The position numbers were made by a program, and so were the translations under genes. This document shows, piece by piece, positions 37,224 through 45,842 of a stretch of DNA of 61,642 nucleotides. Numbering within the stretch: the stretch's first letter is position 1; every line of letters starts with the position of its first letter. The stretch spans positions 1 to 61,642 of the forward strand of contig JABXIW010000135.1 of the NCBI GenBank assembly GCA_013372875.1, given 5' to 3'. Source of the stretch: Gammaproteobacteria bacterium (GTDB taxonomy: Bacteria > Pseudomonadota > Gammaproteobacteria > Enterobacterales > Kangiellaceae). A model generated the notes under the pieces. It did no database searches and was not told where the DNA came from. It saw only the letters and a list, made by a program, of their open reading frames with translations.

Positions 37224-37251
37224 AAAGCCCCGACAAGTGCCGAGGCTTTTT
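37222..37251 (-). terminator. Terminator between rpmA and obgE
   Basis: AAAAAGCCCCG (37222-37232) pairs with CGAGGCTTTTT (37241-37251) with one G-T type mismatch on the plus strand. In the gene direction the stem is followed by TTTTTGTTA. It would end most rplU-rpmA transcripts before obgE. Confidence 0.78.
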
Positions 37252-37279
37252 AATCTCTTTAAGAGTTCGCTAATTCGAA

Positions 37280-37534
37280 TTAAGCGTCGATAGAAACAAA
37301 CTTACGGTTGTTTTTACCTTTAACTTCGAATTTAACTTTGCCGTCAGCTTTAGCAAATAAAGTATGGTCACGACCGATACCTACGTTTGCACCAGCGTGG
37401 AAACGAGTACCACGTTGACGAACAATAATAGAGCCTGCAGAAACTTCTTCACCGCCAAAGCGCTTTACACCAAGGCGTTTACTTTCGGAATCGCGTCCGT
37501 TTTTGGTACTACCACCAGCTTTCTTATGAGCCAT
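37280..37534 (-). CDS. rpmA: 50S ribosomal protein L27
   Basis: 84 residues, with [20 protein letters not shown] at the start and [21 protein letters not shown] in the middle, diagnostic of L27, whose N-terminus reaches the peptidyl transferase centre. There is no Firmicute-type N-terminal extension needing cleavage. AGGAGA ribosome site precedes the ATG. It is 14 bases after rplU, the universal order. Its stop is followed by the rpmA-obgE terminator. Confidence 0.99.
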   Translation of the reverse strand: MAHKKAGGSTKNGRDSESKRLGVKRFGGEEVSAGSIIVRQRGTRFHAGANVGIGRDHTLFAKADGKVKFEVKGKNNRKFVSIDA

Positions 37535-37548
37535 CTTATAGTCTCCTC

Positions 37549-38121
37549 TTAGCCTTTAGCTAATTCTTTTGCTTGCTCGATCCAGCCTTCACGCTCGATA
37601 CGGCCTTTAAAACTTAATTTCTCGTCAAACTCAGCAACGTCTGCGTCAGACCATGCTGCGATTTGCGCGAAAGATGTGATACCTGCTTCGTGTAGCTTTT
37701 TAGCTAATACAGGACCAACACCTGATAATTTAGTTAAGTCGTCAGCACCTTCAGTTTTAGCGGCTGCTTTCTTAGGAGCGGCTTTCTTAGCTGGAGCTTT
37801 TTTAGCGCCACCAAGAACGATGTCGTTGATCTTAACTTCTGTGAACCATTGACGGTGACCCATTTGTTTCATGTGGTGCTTACGACGCTTGAACTTTAAG
37901 ATTTTAACTTTCTTAGCGCGACCGTGGTTTACCACTTCAGCTGAAACAGAAGCACCTTCTACTAATGGCTGACCTAAAGTCACGTTATCGCCATCAGCAA
38001 CCATCAATACTTCTTCAAAATCGATGTTAGAACCAGTTTCTGCTTCGATTTTCTCTAAGCGTACTACTTGGCCTGCTTTAACGCGGTGTTGTTTACCACC
38101 ACTTTTGATTACTGCGTACAT
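37549..38121 (-). CDS. rplU: 50S ribosomal protein L21 with C-terminal helix-hairpin-helix extension
   Basis: 190 residues against about 103 for ordinary L21. Residues 1-103 are standard L21 ([20 protein letters not shown] to KINDIVLGG). Then a Lys/Ala-rich linker (about 106-125) and a helix-hairpin-helix-like domain (about 127-190) with [20 protein letters not shown]. Similar tails occur on L21 of alphaproteobacteria. The longest frame starts at 38262, but ATG 38121 begins the conserved L21 sequence and has GGAG 7 bases upstream. It leads rplU-rpmA. A promoter and leader lie upstream. The extra domain may bind RNA or DNA, which is inference. Confidence 0.97.
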   Translation of the reverse strand: MYAVIKSGGKQHRVKAGQVVRLEKIEAETGSNIDFEEVLMVADGDNVTLGQPLVEGASVSAEVVNHGRAKKVKILKFKRRKHHMKQMGHRQWFTEVKINDIVLGGAKKAPAKKAAPKKAAAKTEGADDLTKLSGVGPVLAKKLHEAGITSFAQIAAWSDADVAEFDEKLSFKGRIEREGWIEQAKELAKG

Positions 38122-38144
38122 ATTTATTCTCCGGTTAACGACCT

Positions 38145-38189
38145 TTCTGTATATCTCAACAGAATGGTTAATATGCATCATTTCTGTCT
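38145..38189 (-). promoter_or_regulatory. rplU leader with two exclusive hairpins
   Basis: In the rplU transcript the segments are ACAGAA (38182-38187), TTCTGT (38159-38164) and ACAGAA (38145-38150). The middle can pair with the first (8 bp with one bulge, GACAGAAATG/CATTCTGT) or the last (6 bp, 8-base loop), not both. The last copy lies about 15 bases before the GGAG ribosome site. This resembles leaders of autoregulated ribosomal protein operons, but is unproven. Confidence 0.4.
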
Positions 38190-38233
38190 GATCTAGGCTC
38201 GATAAACACGAGATAGACCGTTTGAGGGCGCGA

Positions 38234-38262
38234 ATTTTAAGGGAAATAGCTTTTCTAGGCAA
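38234..38262 (-). promoter_or_regulatory. Predicted sigma-70 promoter of rplU-rpmA
   Basis: On the minus strand: -35 TTGCCT (38257-38262), 17-base spacer, -10 TAAAAT (38234-38239). Expected start near 38227, giving a leader of about 105 bases to ATG 38121. Confidence 0.65.
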
Positions 38263-38374
38263 GCCCTATCTTGCAAAAACCCAATAAAAATAGGTATTTT
38301 GCGGATATTTTGAGCTTTTACTGAGTTAATTGGTCTGATCAGGCATTATTTAGGGCAAAATCGCTCACAAACAC

Positions 38375-38403
38375 TTGACCCAAACCGCCAGTCTCACTAG
38401 GAT
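38375..38403 (+). promoter_or_regulatory. Predicted sigma-70 promoter of ispB
   Basis: -35 TTGACC (38375-38380), 17-base spacer, -10 TAGGAT (38398-38403). Expected start near 38410, about 49 bases before the ispB ATG. Confidence 0.6.
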
Positions 38404-38458
38404 TGCGGGGCATTTTAATGATAATTGACCAGCCGCGCAAATAGGCCAAAACACAGCC

Positions 38459-39466
38459 ATGTTAGCAAAAACCAACACTAATACCGCTATGACACTTGAT
38501 GAAATCCGCGCTTTAGTCGAAAGCGAGTTTGAAAACACCAATCAAATCATCTTGGATAGACTCCAATCGGATGTGGTCTTAGTCAATCAAGTGGGTCAAT
38601 ACATTGTTGCTGCTGGCGGTAAACGTTTACGCCCTATGCTGTTATTACTTGCAGCTAAGGCATTGAATTATAAAGAAGATTTCATCAGGTCCCAATCCAT
38701 TCTGGCAGCAGTTATTGAGATGATCCACACCGCTACACTACTCCACGATGACGTAGTGGATGAGTCCGATCTTCGCCGTGGTCGTGAAACCGCCAACTCT
38801 ATGTTTGGCAATCAAGCATCGGTACTTGTTGGTGATTATCTTTACAGCCGCGCATTCCAAATGATGGTGGAAGTGGGCGAAATGCGCGTAATGGATGTGC
38901 TTTCTGACACCACTAACCAAATTGCTGCTGGCGAAGTGCTGCAATTGATGAATGTGAACGATCCTGATGTCACCGAAGCCAGTTATTATCAAGTCATCGA
39001 GCGTAAAACCGCGATTTTATTTGCCGCGGCTACTCAGTTAGCAGCTATTTTAAGCAGTTCTGATGAAGCTACTGAGAATGCTTTAAAAGAATACGGTATG
39101 CAATTGGGTATCGCTTTCCAGCTCATTGACGATGCACTTGATTACGCCGCAGATAGCGAAGAATTAGGTAAAAATGTTGGTGATGATCTAGCGGAAGGTA
39201 AGCCTACCCTGCCGCTTATCCATGCTTTAGAGAATACCGATGATAATGGCAAAGCTCTAATTCGCAGCGCTATTGAAAATGGTGGTCTTGAGCAGATGGA
39301 TGAAATTATGGCCATTATCAAGCAAACAGGAGCCATTGAATATACTTATCAAGCTGCCGAGCAAGCCGTTGATAAAGCTATCCGAGCTTTAGAATCACTT
39401 GCTGACTCAAGTTATAAGCAAGCCTTAATAGATTTAGCCCATTTATCGTTAAAACGAGCTTCTTAG
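38459..39466 (+). CDS. ispB: Octaprenyl diphosphate synthase (polyprenyl synthetase)
   Basis: 335 residues. It makes the ubiquinone side chain by adding IPP units to farnesyl diphosphate. The first aspartate-rich motif is LLHDDVVDESDLRRG, the second LIDDALDYAADSEELGKN. The GGKRLRPMLLLL segment binds IPP. Position opposite rplU-rpmA is the conserved place of ispB. The chain length (octaprenyl) is inferred from orthology. No SD is evident before the ATG, and a small in-frame ATG occurs at codon 11 (MTLDEIRALV), which may be the true start. Confidence 0.95.
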   Translation: MLAKTNTNTAMTLDEIRALVESEFENTNQIILDRLQSDVVLVNQVGQYIVAAGGKRLRPMLLLLAAKALNYKEDFIRSQSILAAVIEMIHTATLLHDDVVDESDLRRGRETANSMFGNQASVLVGDYLYSRAFQMMVEVGEMRVMDVLSDTTNQIAAGEVLQLMNVNDPDVTEASYYQVIERKTAILFAAATQLAAILSSSDEATENALKEYGMQLGIAFQLIDDALDYAADSEELGKNVGDDLAEGKPTLPLIHALENTDDNGKALIRSAIENGGLEQMDEIMAIIKQTGAIEYTYQAAEQAVDKAIRALESLADSSYKQALIDLAHLSLKRAS

Positions 39467-39662
39467 ATAAACTATCCGTCGATAAATATAGCTAATTTAT
39501 CTACTGGTCTTACTTTCTGATTTTTAATGCAAATAATTCTTATTTGGGCTCGCACCTGCTTATTTTTTCTGCGATAATGTCGCGCAATTTTACAGGTATT
39601 ATTTGCCAACCAATTTGCACGGCAAAATACCCTAATTTTGACAACACATTCAGGAGTGGAGA

Positions 39663-41258
39663 ATGTCAATAGATTTAAGCCAATACGGTATATCTAACGT
39701 TTCCGAAATCATCTACAACCCGTCTTATGATTTATTATTCGAAGAAGAAACTCGTGCCGACAATGAAGGTTACGAGCGTGGCGTTGTAACTGAATCAGGT
39801 GCAGTTAATGTAGATACTGGCATCTTCACTGGTCGTTCGCCAAAAGACAAATACATCGTTATGGACGATGTGACGCGCGATACGGTTTGGTGGTCAAAAA
39901 ATGGCGTAAACGATAACAAGGCCATTTCTCCTGAAGTGTGGACAGATTTAAAAGCCTTAGTGACTAAGCAGTTATCTTCAAGCCGCTTATTCGTAGTAGA
40001 CGCTTTCTGTGGTGCTAACGAAGACACTCGCTTGAAAGTACGTTTTATTACTCAAGTAGCATGGCAAGCACACTTTGTTAAGAATATGTTTATTCGCCCT
40101 TCTGATAGCGAATTAGAAGGTTTCGAGCCGGATTTCGTAGTAATGAATGGTTCTAAAACAACTAATCCTGATTTCGAAAAACATGGCATGAATTCTGAAA
40201 ACTTCGTCGCTTTCAACTTAACTGAAAAAATCCAGTTAATTGGCGGCACTTGGTACGGCGGCGAAATGAAAAAAGGTATGTTCTCTATGATGAACTACCT
40301 ATTACCGCTTCGCGGCATCGCTTCAATGCACTGCTCTGCGAACGTTGGTAAAGATGGCGACACAGCTATCTTCTTTGGCTTATCGGGCACAGGTAAAACA
40401 ACCCTTTCAACCGATCCAAAGCGTGCTTTGATTGGTGATGATGAACACGGTTGGGATGACAATGGCGTATTTAACTTTGAAGGCGGCTGTTATGCGAAAA
40501 CGATTAAGTTAAGCAAAGAAGCTGAGCCAGACATTTATAACGCTATCCGTCGTGATGCTTTATTAGAAAACGTAACCGTTGATGCTGATGGCAAAATCGA
40601 TTACGACGATAACAGCAAAACCGAAAACACTCGTGTTTCTTACCCAATTTATCACATCGATAATATCGTTAAGCCTGTGTCAAAAGCTGGTCATGCGAAA
40701 AAAGTAGTTTTCTTAACTGCTGACGCTTTCGGTGTATTACCACCAGTTGCAAAGTTGACGCCTGAACAAACTCAATACTACTTCTTATCAGGTTTCACAG
40801 CTAAATTAGCTGGTACTGAGCGCGGCGTTACAGAGCCAACACCTACTTTCTCATCTTGTTTTGGTGAAGCATTCTTGAGCTTACACCCAACACAATATGC
40901 CGAAGTGTTAGAAAAACGCATTGAAGCTGCTGGTGCAGAAGTTTACTTAGTTAACACTGGCTGGAACGGCACAGGTAAACGTATCTCTATCCAAGATACC
41001 CGCGGCATTATCGATGCAATTATGGATGGTTCAATTGAGTCTTCAGACTTTACCCAATTGCCATACTTTAATTTAGCGATTCCAACTGAGTTAGCGGGTG
41101 TTGATACCAACATCTTAGATCCGCAAAACACTTATGCAGATAAAGCTGAATGGGATGCAAAAGCCAAGAAGTTAGCAGGCATGTTTGTTGATAATTTCAA
41201 CCGCTTTGCTGATAACGATGCAGCTCAAGCCTTGATTGCAGCGGGTCCTAAGGTATAA
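39663..41258 (+). CDS. pckA: Phosphoenolpyruvate carboxykinase (ATP)
   Basis: 531 residues. It makes phosphoenolpyruvate from oxaloacetate and ATP, the entry to gluconeogenesis needed when growing on amino acids. Landmarks: [15 protein letters not shown] (about 52-66), the kinase P-loop [11 protein letters not shown] (about 239-249), [11 protein letters not shown] after it and NTGWNGTGK near 435. The lengths match the ATP-dependent bacterial form. GGAGTGGAG ribosome site precedes the ATG. A terminator follows. It fits the lysine, leucine and peptide catabolism genes in the window. Confidence 0.98.
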   Translation: MSIDLSQYGISNVSEIIYNPSYDLLFEEETRADNEGYERGVVTESGAVNVDTGIFTGRSPKDKYIVMDDVTRDTVWWSKNGVNDNKAISPEVWTDLKALVTKQLSSSRLFVVDAFCGANEDTRLKVRFITQVAWQAHFVKNMFIRPSDSELEGFEPDFVVMNGSKTTNPDFEKHGMNSENFVAFNLTEKIQLIGGTWYGGEMKKGMFSMMNYLLPLRGIASMHCSANVGKDGDTAIFFGLSGTGKTTLSTDPKRALIGDDEHGWDDNGVFNFEGGCYAKTIKLSKEAEPDIYNAIRRDALLENVTVDADGKIDYDDNSKTENTRVSYPIYHIDNIVKPVSKAGHAKKVVFLTADAFGVLPPVAKLTPEQTQYYFLSGFTAKLAGTERGVTEPTPTFSSCFGEAFLSLHPTQYAEVLEKRIEAAGAEVYLVNTGWNGTGKRISIQDTRGIIDAIMDGSIESSDFTQLPYFNLAIPTELAGVDTNILDPQNTYADKAEWDAKAKKLAGMFVDNFNRFADNDAAQALIAAGPKV

Positions 41259-41293
41259 ATAATACCGTCATACCGCGTTATCCAGAGCTTTAC

Positions 41294-41329
41294 AAAAAGC
41301 CCAGCACTATTCTTAGTCCTGGGCTTTTT
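41294..41329 (+). terminator. Intrinsic terminator of pckA
   Basis: AAAAAGCCCAG (41294-41304) pairs with CTGGGCTTTTT (41319-41329), 11 bp, 14-base loop, ending in a T-run. It is 35 bases after the pckA stop. Confidence 0.9.
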
Positions 41330-41384
41330 ATTGCAGAGCATTTATATTTAAACAATATTATTAACTTTCCTAATTAAACAACTT

Positions 41385-41642
41385 ATGGGTACAGAAATAA
41401 TTTCGATTATTGCTATTATCACGCCTTTTTTGATATATAGGATAATTAAAAGACTGAGTACAAAAAAAGCCAAGCTAGAATTACTGATAGCCATAATTTT
41501 TCTTTCAAGTTTTATTATTATTGCCTCGTTTAAAGGACATTTTCTGCAGGGACTAATTATTGGAAGCGCATTCTATGTCCCTTTTTATTTGATAACATCC
41601 ATGCTTTTCAAAAAATTGTTAGGCAAACGTAAGATGAGCTAA
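41385..41642 (+). CDS. Small hydrophobic protein, three possible membrane segments
   Basis: 85 residues with hydrophobic segments at about 3-19 (EIISIIAIITPFLIYRI), 32-48 (LLIAIIFLSSFIIIASF) and 53-75 (FLQGLIIGSAFYVPFYLITSML), and basic residues between. No family recognised. It lies after the pckA terminator without a clear promoter or ribosome site. Its A+T content is higher than neighbours. I consider it probable because of its consistent membrane pattern, but it could be a chance frame. Confidence 0.5.
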   Translation: MGTEIISIIAIITPFLIYRIIKRLSTKKAKLELLIAIIFLSSFIIIASFKGHFLQGLIIGSAFYVPFYLITSMLFKKLLGKRKMS

Positions 41643-41700
41643 GTAAACTCAAATCTACTTAATGAATCATAGTTTGCTAGTACACATCTTTTGATGAGAA

Positions 41701-41772
41701 ATTCCAGCGAAGGCTGGAATCCACCCAAAGATCGCGCAAAAATTCTAAGTGGACCCCAGCCTTCGCTGGGGG
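41701..41772. repeat. REP/BIME-like pair of inverted hairpins
   Basis: Two related stem-loops in opposite orientation: ATTCCAGC-GAAG-GCTGGAAT (41701-41720) followed by TCCAC, and GTGGA followed by CCCCAGC-CTTC-GCTGGGG (41754-41771). The second is the reverse of the first (loop GAAG against CTTC, same flank), so the unit appears as an inverted pair 33 bases apart. It lies between convergent genes. This is the form of bacterial REP elements; copies elsewhere in the genome cannot be seen from here. Confidence 0.72.
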
Positions 41773-41784
41773 TTCGTTGTGATT

Positions 41785-42663
41785 TTAAAATAGACGGTTA
41801 TAAACAACCGATAGTTGGTTATTGTCAATAGCTAGTCGGCTAATTCCTTTAATTCCGAATTCAGATAAATCTACAATCTCAGAAACAGATTTAGCACTTT
41901 TGCGATACAACTTTGAATCTTTGCCCAAAATAACTTCTTTATCATTTAGCCATACATAATCTTGTACGCCTTCTGGTAGGACTATTCCCGTATCATGACT
42001 TTGATGATTGCCATCTAGTAAATAAATACGGTGCTTGCCCACTTCTTCTACTGTATAGCTGACTTTGTTTTCAGCTATACGATGAAAAGAGCGGCCAATA
42101 TTCTCTGCTAATACCATAGGCTTGCGATTAGCATCGGTATGCAGCACTTGTAAGGTCATAAAATCACCTAAAACAAACACAGCAGCTTCATTTTCGTTAA
42201 GCCAAGCATGATAGCCAATAGGCTCAATAGCAGTGGTAAAGGTCTTCTGTGCGCCTGAATCTATGGCAAGCTGATTCAAGTACTGCTTACCGTTAGAATC
42301 CGCCACACCAATAATAGTTAAAAAACCATCTTGATATGGTGTTGGTGAATATTCGCTAGAATCGGGGGAATTGCTAATGTTAGTTAACTGCTTAGACTCA
42401 AAGTCATAAGCCATAATATCAGTTTGCGATTTACCATTAGCTGTAATTCCGCGAGTAAAATAGATAGTTTGACCATCTTTCGAGAATTTAGGCTGATTAT
42501 CGTAGCCGTCACGATAAGTTAGATGAAATGGTTTAACAGTTTTTTTGTCTTTTGATAGAAGTGCTTTTAAATCAAAAATCGCAATGTCGGTTGTGGGTAG
42601 CGCCAAAACCGTAGAAGCATTAAAAGCAATTATCAAGCCAATGATAAATTTAATTAATTTCAT
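41785..42663 (-). CDS. TolB-like beta-propeller periplasmic protein
   Basis: 292 residues with a signal peptide (MKLIKFIIGLIIAFNASTVLA). The mature part has repeats of the TolB/WD40-like type: NQPKFSKDGQTIYFTRGI (about 57-74), SSEYSPTPYQDGFLTIIG, HAWLNENEAAVFVLGDF and DYVWLNDKEVILGKDSK. Such small propellers bind partner proteins or peptides in the periplasm. No catalytic residues are evident. It is 13 bases downstream of the pentapeptide-cyclase gene on the same strand, so it may be co-expressed. Confidence 0.82.
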   Translation of the reverse strand: MKLIKFIIGLIIAFNASTVLALPTTDIAIFDLKALLSKDKKTVKPFHLTYRDGYDNQPKFSKDGQTIYFTRGITANGKSQTDIMAYDFESKQLTNISNSPDSSEYSPTPYQDGFLTIIGVADSNGKQYLNQLAIDSGAQKTFTTAIEPIGYHAWLNENEAAVFVLGDFMTLQVLHTDANRKPMVLAENIGRSFHRIAENKVSYTVEEVGKHRIYLLDGNHQSHDTGIVLPEGVQDYVWLNDKEVILGKDSKLYRKSAKSVSEIVDLSEFGIKGISRLAIDNNQLSVVYNRLF

Positions 42664-42676
42664 AATGATTATCTTG

Positions 42677-44485
42677 TTATTTTAATTCGCTTACCGCTTG
42701 CGCCATAAAGCACACCACTATATCGCCCGCTTGACGATCACCAACGGATTTTTTAAGCGGTATACGCTGCTCTTTAAATATAAATGGCGCATCATTTTGA
42801 ATGGCGTAATGACGGACATTTTCAGAAACCAGCACCGCTCCTGGCTCGGCCATGCTCTCTAAACGGGCGGCGAAATTCAGTGCATCGCCCTCAATATCCA
42901 ATTGGTCGGTAATTTCGTTATGGGTAATTTTGACATCACCAATATCCAAACCAATCCGCACCACAAAACCTGCACCATGCAAGACTTTTTGCATCATGGC
43001 TGCACAGCCCAAAGCCTGAGAAACCGTTGAGAATGTTGCGCGCAAGGAATCACCTTCCATATTCGGATAACTCGCTTGCCATTGCTTCATCACTGGCTTT
43101 AGAAGCCCTCTAAACAAAGCCAGTTTTTCCGTTCTTTCCTGCTTATCCCAATTAGAGAAGCCTTTTAAATCGGTAAACAATACGGCCATGCGACGCATTT
43201 TGGCATCACTATCTTGCTCGGAAAGCTCAAGTAACTTTGGCCAATACTTGTCTTTGATCGCTTGCATCGACTCACGAATTTCCGACTGCAATTTACGCTC
43301 TGACTGCAAACTAATCTGAATCGACTGCAACTTATCCGCTTCTTGCTGCATACTTTTTTCCAGCATAGATGGATTAAGGCCGCCGGTATCTTCAACTACT
43401 ATCACCACCACTGTATCGCCTGGCTCATTGCGAATTTCACGAATACGCAGTTTACAGCCCCAGAAACTGGCCTCTAAATGCTCAATTAAAAAGGGTAAAG
43501 TCGCTAAATCTTGATAAGACAACAATCGTTGATAGTAAAGCTGGAAGCTAATTTTGTCGGCAAATAACTTTTCAAATTGATTGCGGGTGTAATGAGTATA
43601 TTCGCGCCCTCTTTGATCCCAGCTTGCATGAGTACAGTGTACGCCGCGAATAGACCAGCCTTTGGTTTGTACTTGCCATAATTTAGCCGAACTTAAATCC
43701 ACATTGTCTAAATTGGCTTTAGACAAGTTTGCACCGCGTAAATCAACGCCTTTTAGGCTGCTGTTTTCAAAGTTAAAGCCACTGAGGTCTTGTTGCGAAA
43801 GATTACAGTTGTTCAAAACTGTATTGGTGAAAATAGTGCCGTGTAACTCGGTAGTAGAAAGGTCTACATCTGATAGATTAGCATTATCCAAATTGGCATC
43901 AATCAAATTCACTTCATCGAGATTGGCGCCGATCAATTTTGCTCCGCGCAAATCGATCCCTTCTAAATTTTGGCGGCGTAAATCAGCGCCTGATAGATTA
44001 GCTTCTTTTAAGTTCTGCCCTCGTAAGTCTTGATCTTTAAAATCGACATTAGAGAAATCTGCTTGATGACACATTGCCGTCAAGAAATTGGCATGCAATA
44101 CATTGGCATGTGCCAAATTTGCTTGAAAAAGATTGGCGGCAATTAATTTAGCATTGGTTAAATTGCAATAACACAAGTTGGCACGACTCAAGTCAGCAGC
44201 AATCAAGATGGCATTTTTTAGATCGGAATAGGATAAATTACTGCCGACAAGACTGACTTCAGACAAATCATAATCAGATAAATCCAAACCGCGTAAATCT
44301 TCGCCATCGAGGTTGATTTTTTCTTTACTGTTTTGCTGACGCCAATCATTCCATAATAAGGCGCCTTGGCACAACAAATCCACCATTTCAGCTTTTGACA
44401 AGCCGCCGTTAACATTAGCGAGCTCGGTCACTTTGTCAGAGCCATTGCCAGAGTTTTCCTTATTAAAATCTCTTGAGTGATTCAT
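42677..44485 (-). CDS. Pentapeptide-repeat protein fused to class III nucleotide cyclase domain
   Basis: 602 residues from ATG 44485; the frame extends to TTG 44506, which has AGG nearby. Residues about 63-280 are A(D/N)LxX pentapeptide repeats (ADLSRANLCY, NLTNAKLIAANLFQANLAHA), a right-handed beta-helix. A coiled-coil-like linker follows, then a class III cyclase domain from about 431. Metal aspartates are Asp439 (VLFTDLKGFS) and Asp479 (NMEGDSL); the substrate Asp530 and the Asn537/Arg541 pair (DIEGDALNFAAR) are present. The usual substrate lysine, four residues before Asp479, is Asn475. No membrane segment. A cAMP or cGMP product is expected, but specificity is uncertain. Confidence 0.88.
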   Translation of the reverse strand: MNHSRDFNKENSGNGSDKVTELANVNGGLSKAEMVDLLCQGALLWNDWRQQNSKEKINLDGEDLRGLDLSDYDLSEVSLVGSNLSYSDLKNAILIAADLSRANLCYCNLTNAKLIAANLFQANLAHANVLHANFLTAMCHQADFSNVDFKDQDLRGQNLKEANLSGADLRRQNLEGIDLRGAKLIGANLDEVNLIDANLDNANLSDVDLSTTELHGTIFTNTVLNNCNLSQQDLSGFNFENSSLKGVDLRGANLSKANLDNVDLSSAKLWQVQTKGWSIRGVHCTHASWDQRGREYTHYTRNQFEKLFADKISFQLYYQRLLSYQDLATLPFLIEHLEASFWGCKLRIREIRNEPGDTVVVIVVEDTGGLNPSMLEKSMQQEADKLQSIQISLQSERKLQSEIRESMQAIKDKYWPKLLELSEQDSDAKMRRMAVLFTDLKGFSNWDKQERTEKLALFRGLLKPVMKQWQASYPNMEGDSLRATFSTVSQALGCAAMMQKVLHGAGFVVRIGLDIGDVKITHNEITDQLDIEGDALNFAARLESMAEPGAVLVSENVRHYAIQNDAPFIFKEQRIPLKKSVGDRQAGDIVVCFMAQAVSELK

Positions 44486-44560
44486 ATTAATTCTATTATT
44501 AACCAATCTAACCTTTTTATATCATAATTAGCTCATCAGAAGAAATAATTAGAGCTACTA

Positions 44561-44589
44561 TTGACAGTCGTTTCAATAGAAATAACAAT
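44561..44589 (+). promoter_or_regulatory. Predicted sigma-70 promoter of pheA
   Basis: -35 TTGACA (44561-44566), 17-base spacer, -10 AACAAT (44584-44589). Expected start near 44596 leaves only about 23 bases before the ATG, so there is no room for a phenylalanine leader peptide attenuator. Confidence 0.6.
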
Positions 44590-44618
44590 CGAGAAACCAT
44601 TTCAATTCTCTGCAACTC

Positions 44619-45767
44619 ATGAGCGAAGAGCAATTAAAAAAACTTAGAATGCAAATTGCAGCCATAGACCAAGAGCTGATCGAATTAATTGCTAAACGCC
44701 GAGGCCTTAGCCGTCAGGTTGCCCAGTTAAAATACGATAACAGCTTGCAGATTCGCGATCTAAACCAAGAAAGAAACTTGCTTTTTAAACTGCTCAATCA
44801 AGCTGAAGAATTGGGTATTGAGAAAGAAACCACTAAACAGATTTTTCACAACATTATTGCGGACTCAGTTAAAACCCAGTATCAATATTTTATTAACCCC
44901 AAAGCAGCCGAGCACCAGAAAAGCACCGTTGCAGTTTTAGGCAATCGTTTTTCATACAGTGCCATTGCCTGCAAGCAGCATTTTAATCATAAAGGAGCGC
45001 AGCTGGATCTGCACTATTGCCAAAATTTTAACGCGGTCATTGATAGCTTGCGTGAGAAGAGCGCCGACTTTGCCATAGTGCCGATAGAAAACACCAATTC
45101 TGGCGATATCAACGAAATTTATGAGCTGCTGATTAACAACCAATTGTTTATCGTTGGCGAGGAAAAGCTCAAAGTTAATCACTGCTTGATTGCCAATCCA
45201 AACTCAAAGTTAGCTCAAATCAGGCAAGTTTATGCTCATCCGCAAGCAGCACAGCAAACCAGCGCCTTTTTTGATGCGAATAACAAGATTAGCCTGCATT
45301 ACTCTTCCAGTACCAGCGAGGCATTAGATCGGTTGTTGCAAGATAGCTGCGATGTTACAACGGCGGCTATTGCGAGTAGCTATGCTGCTAACGAACTCAA
45401 TTTAAATATTCTTAAAGAAAACATTAATAATCAACAAGCCAATTACACCCGATTTTTAATTTTGAGCCGGCAAACCCTCACTATTCCGCCCCAAGTTGCC
45501 ACCAAAACCAGCGTTCTTTTTCAGGCTAAAAATGAATTTGGTTCCTTATCGAAATGTTTACAACTTTTTCAACAGCACCAGATTAACATCAATAAAATCG
45601 TCAGCCGGCCGATTTACGCCCAGCCCTGGAAAGAATTGTTTTACCTTGAATTCGAGGGAAACGTGCAGGACCAATCGGTCAAAGACTTGTTATTTAAGCT
45701 GGAAAGCGAGTCAAGCCAGTTACGGATTTTAGGTTCATATCCAGCCTCTATTTCTGAAGTAAAATAG
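44619..45767 (+). CDS. pheA: Chorismate mutase / prephenate dehydratase (P-protein)
   Basis: 382 residues. Three parts: AroQ chorismate mutase (1-90; RMQIAAIDQELIELIAKRRGLS), prephenate dehydratase (about 105-285; VPIENTNSGDINEIYELL and the catalytic TRF in NYTRFLIL) and a C-terminal ACT domain. It turns chorismate into phenylpyruvate for phenylalanine synthesis. In the ACT domain the phenylalanine-sensing GALV and ESRP motifs of E. coli read GSLS and VSRP, so feedback control may differ. No convincing ribosome site is seen. A promoter lies just upstream. Confidence 0.95.
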   Translation: MSEEQLKKLRMQIAAIDQELIELIAKRRGLSRQVAQLKYDNSLQIRDLNQERNLLFKLLNQAEELGIEKETTKQIFHNIIADSVKTQYQYFINPKAAEHQKSTVAVLGNRFSYSAIACKQHFNHKGAQLDLHYCQNFNAVIDSLREKSADFAIVPIENTNSGDINEIYELLINNQLFIVGEEKLKVNHCLIANPNSKLAQIRQVYAHPQAAQQTSAFFDANNKISLHYSSSTSEALDRLLQDSCDVTTAAIASSYAANELNLNILKENINNQQANYTRFLILSRQTLTIPPQVATKTSVLFQAKNEFGSLSKCLQLFQQHQININKIVSRPIYAQPWKELFYLEFEGNVQDQSVKDLLFKLESESSQLRILGSYPASISEVK

Positions 45768-45842
45768 CCAATTAATCTATTGTTTTGCGCAGGCTTTTCG
45801 GATTAGAATCAGCAAATCCGTTTTCTACAAATTACTACTCTT

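Larger units (their letters stand above)
38122..38458. other. 337-base divergent promoter region between rplU and ispB
   Basis: No gene is seen. The rplU side holds a promoter at 38234-38262 and a leader with alternative stems at 38145-38187. The ispB side holds a promoter at 38375-38403 and about 55 bases of leader. The centre (38265-38370) is A/T-rich with no further recognisable element. Confidence 0.8.

Noticed and set aside
38122..38262. 47-residue N-terminal extension of L21
   Set aside because: It covers the predicted leader and promoter; L21 sequence starts at ATG 38121 with a good ribosome site.
42677..44485. Repeated short motifs as a DNA repeat or CRISPR
   Set aside because: The repetition is at protein level (pentapeptides) and the DNA copies differ.
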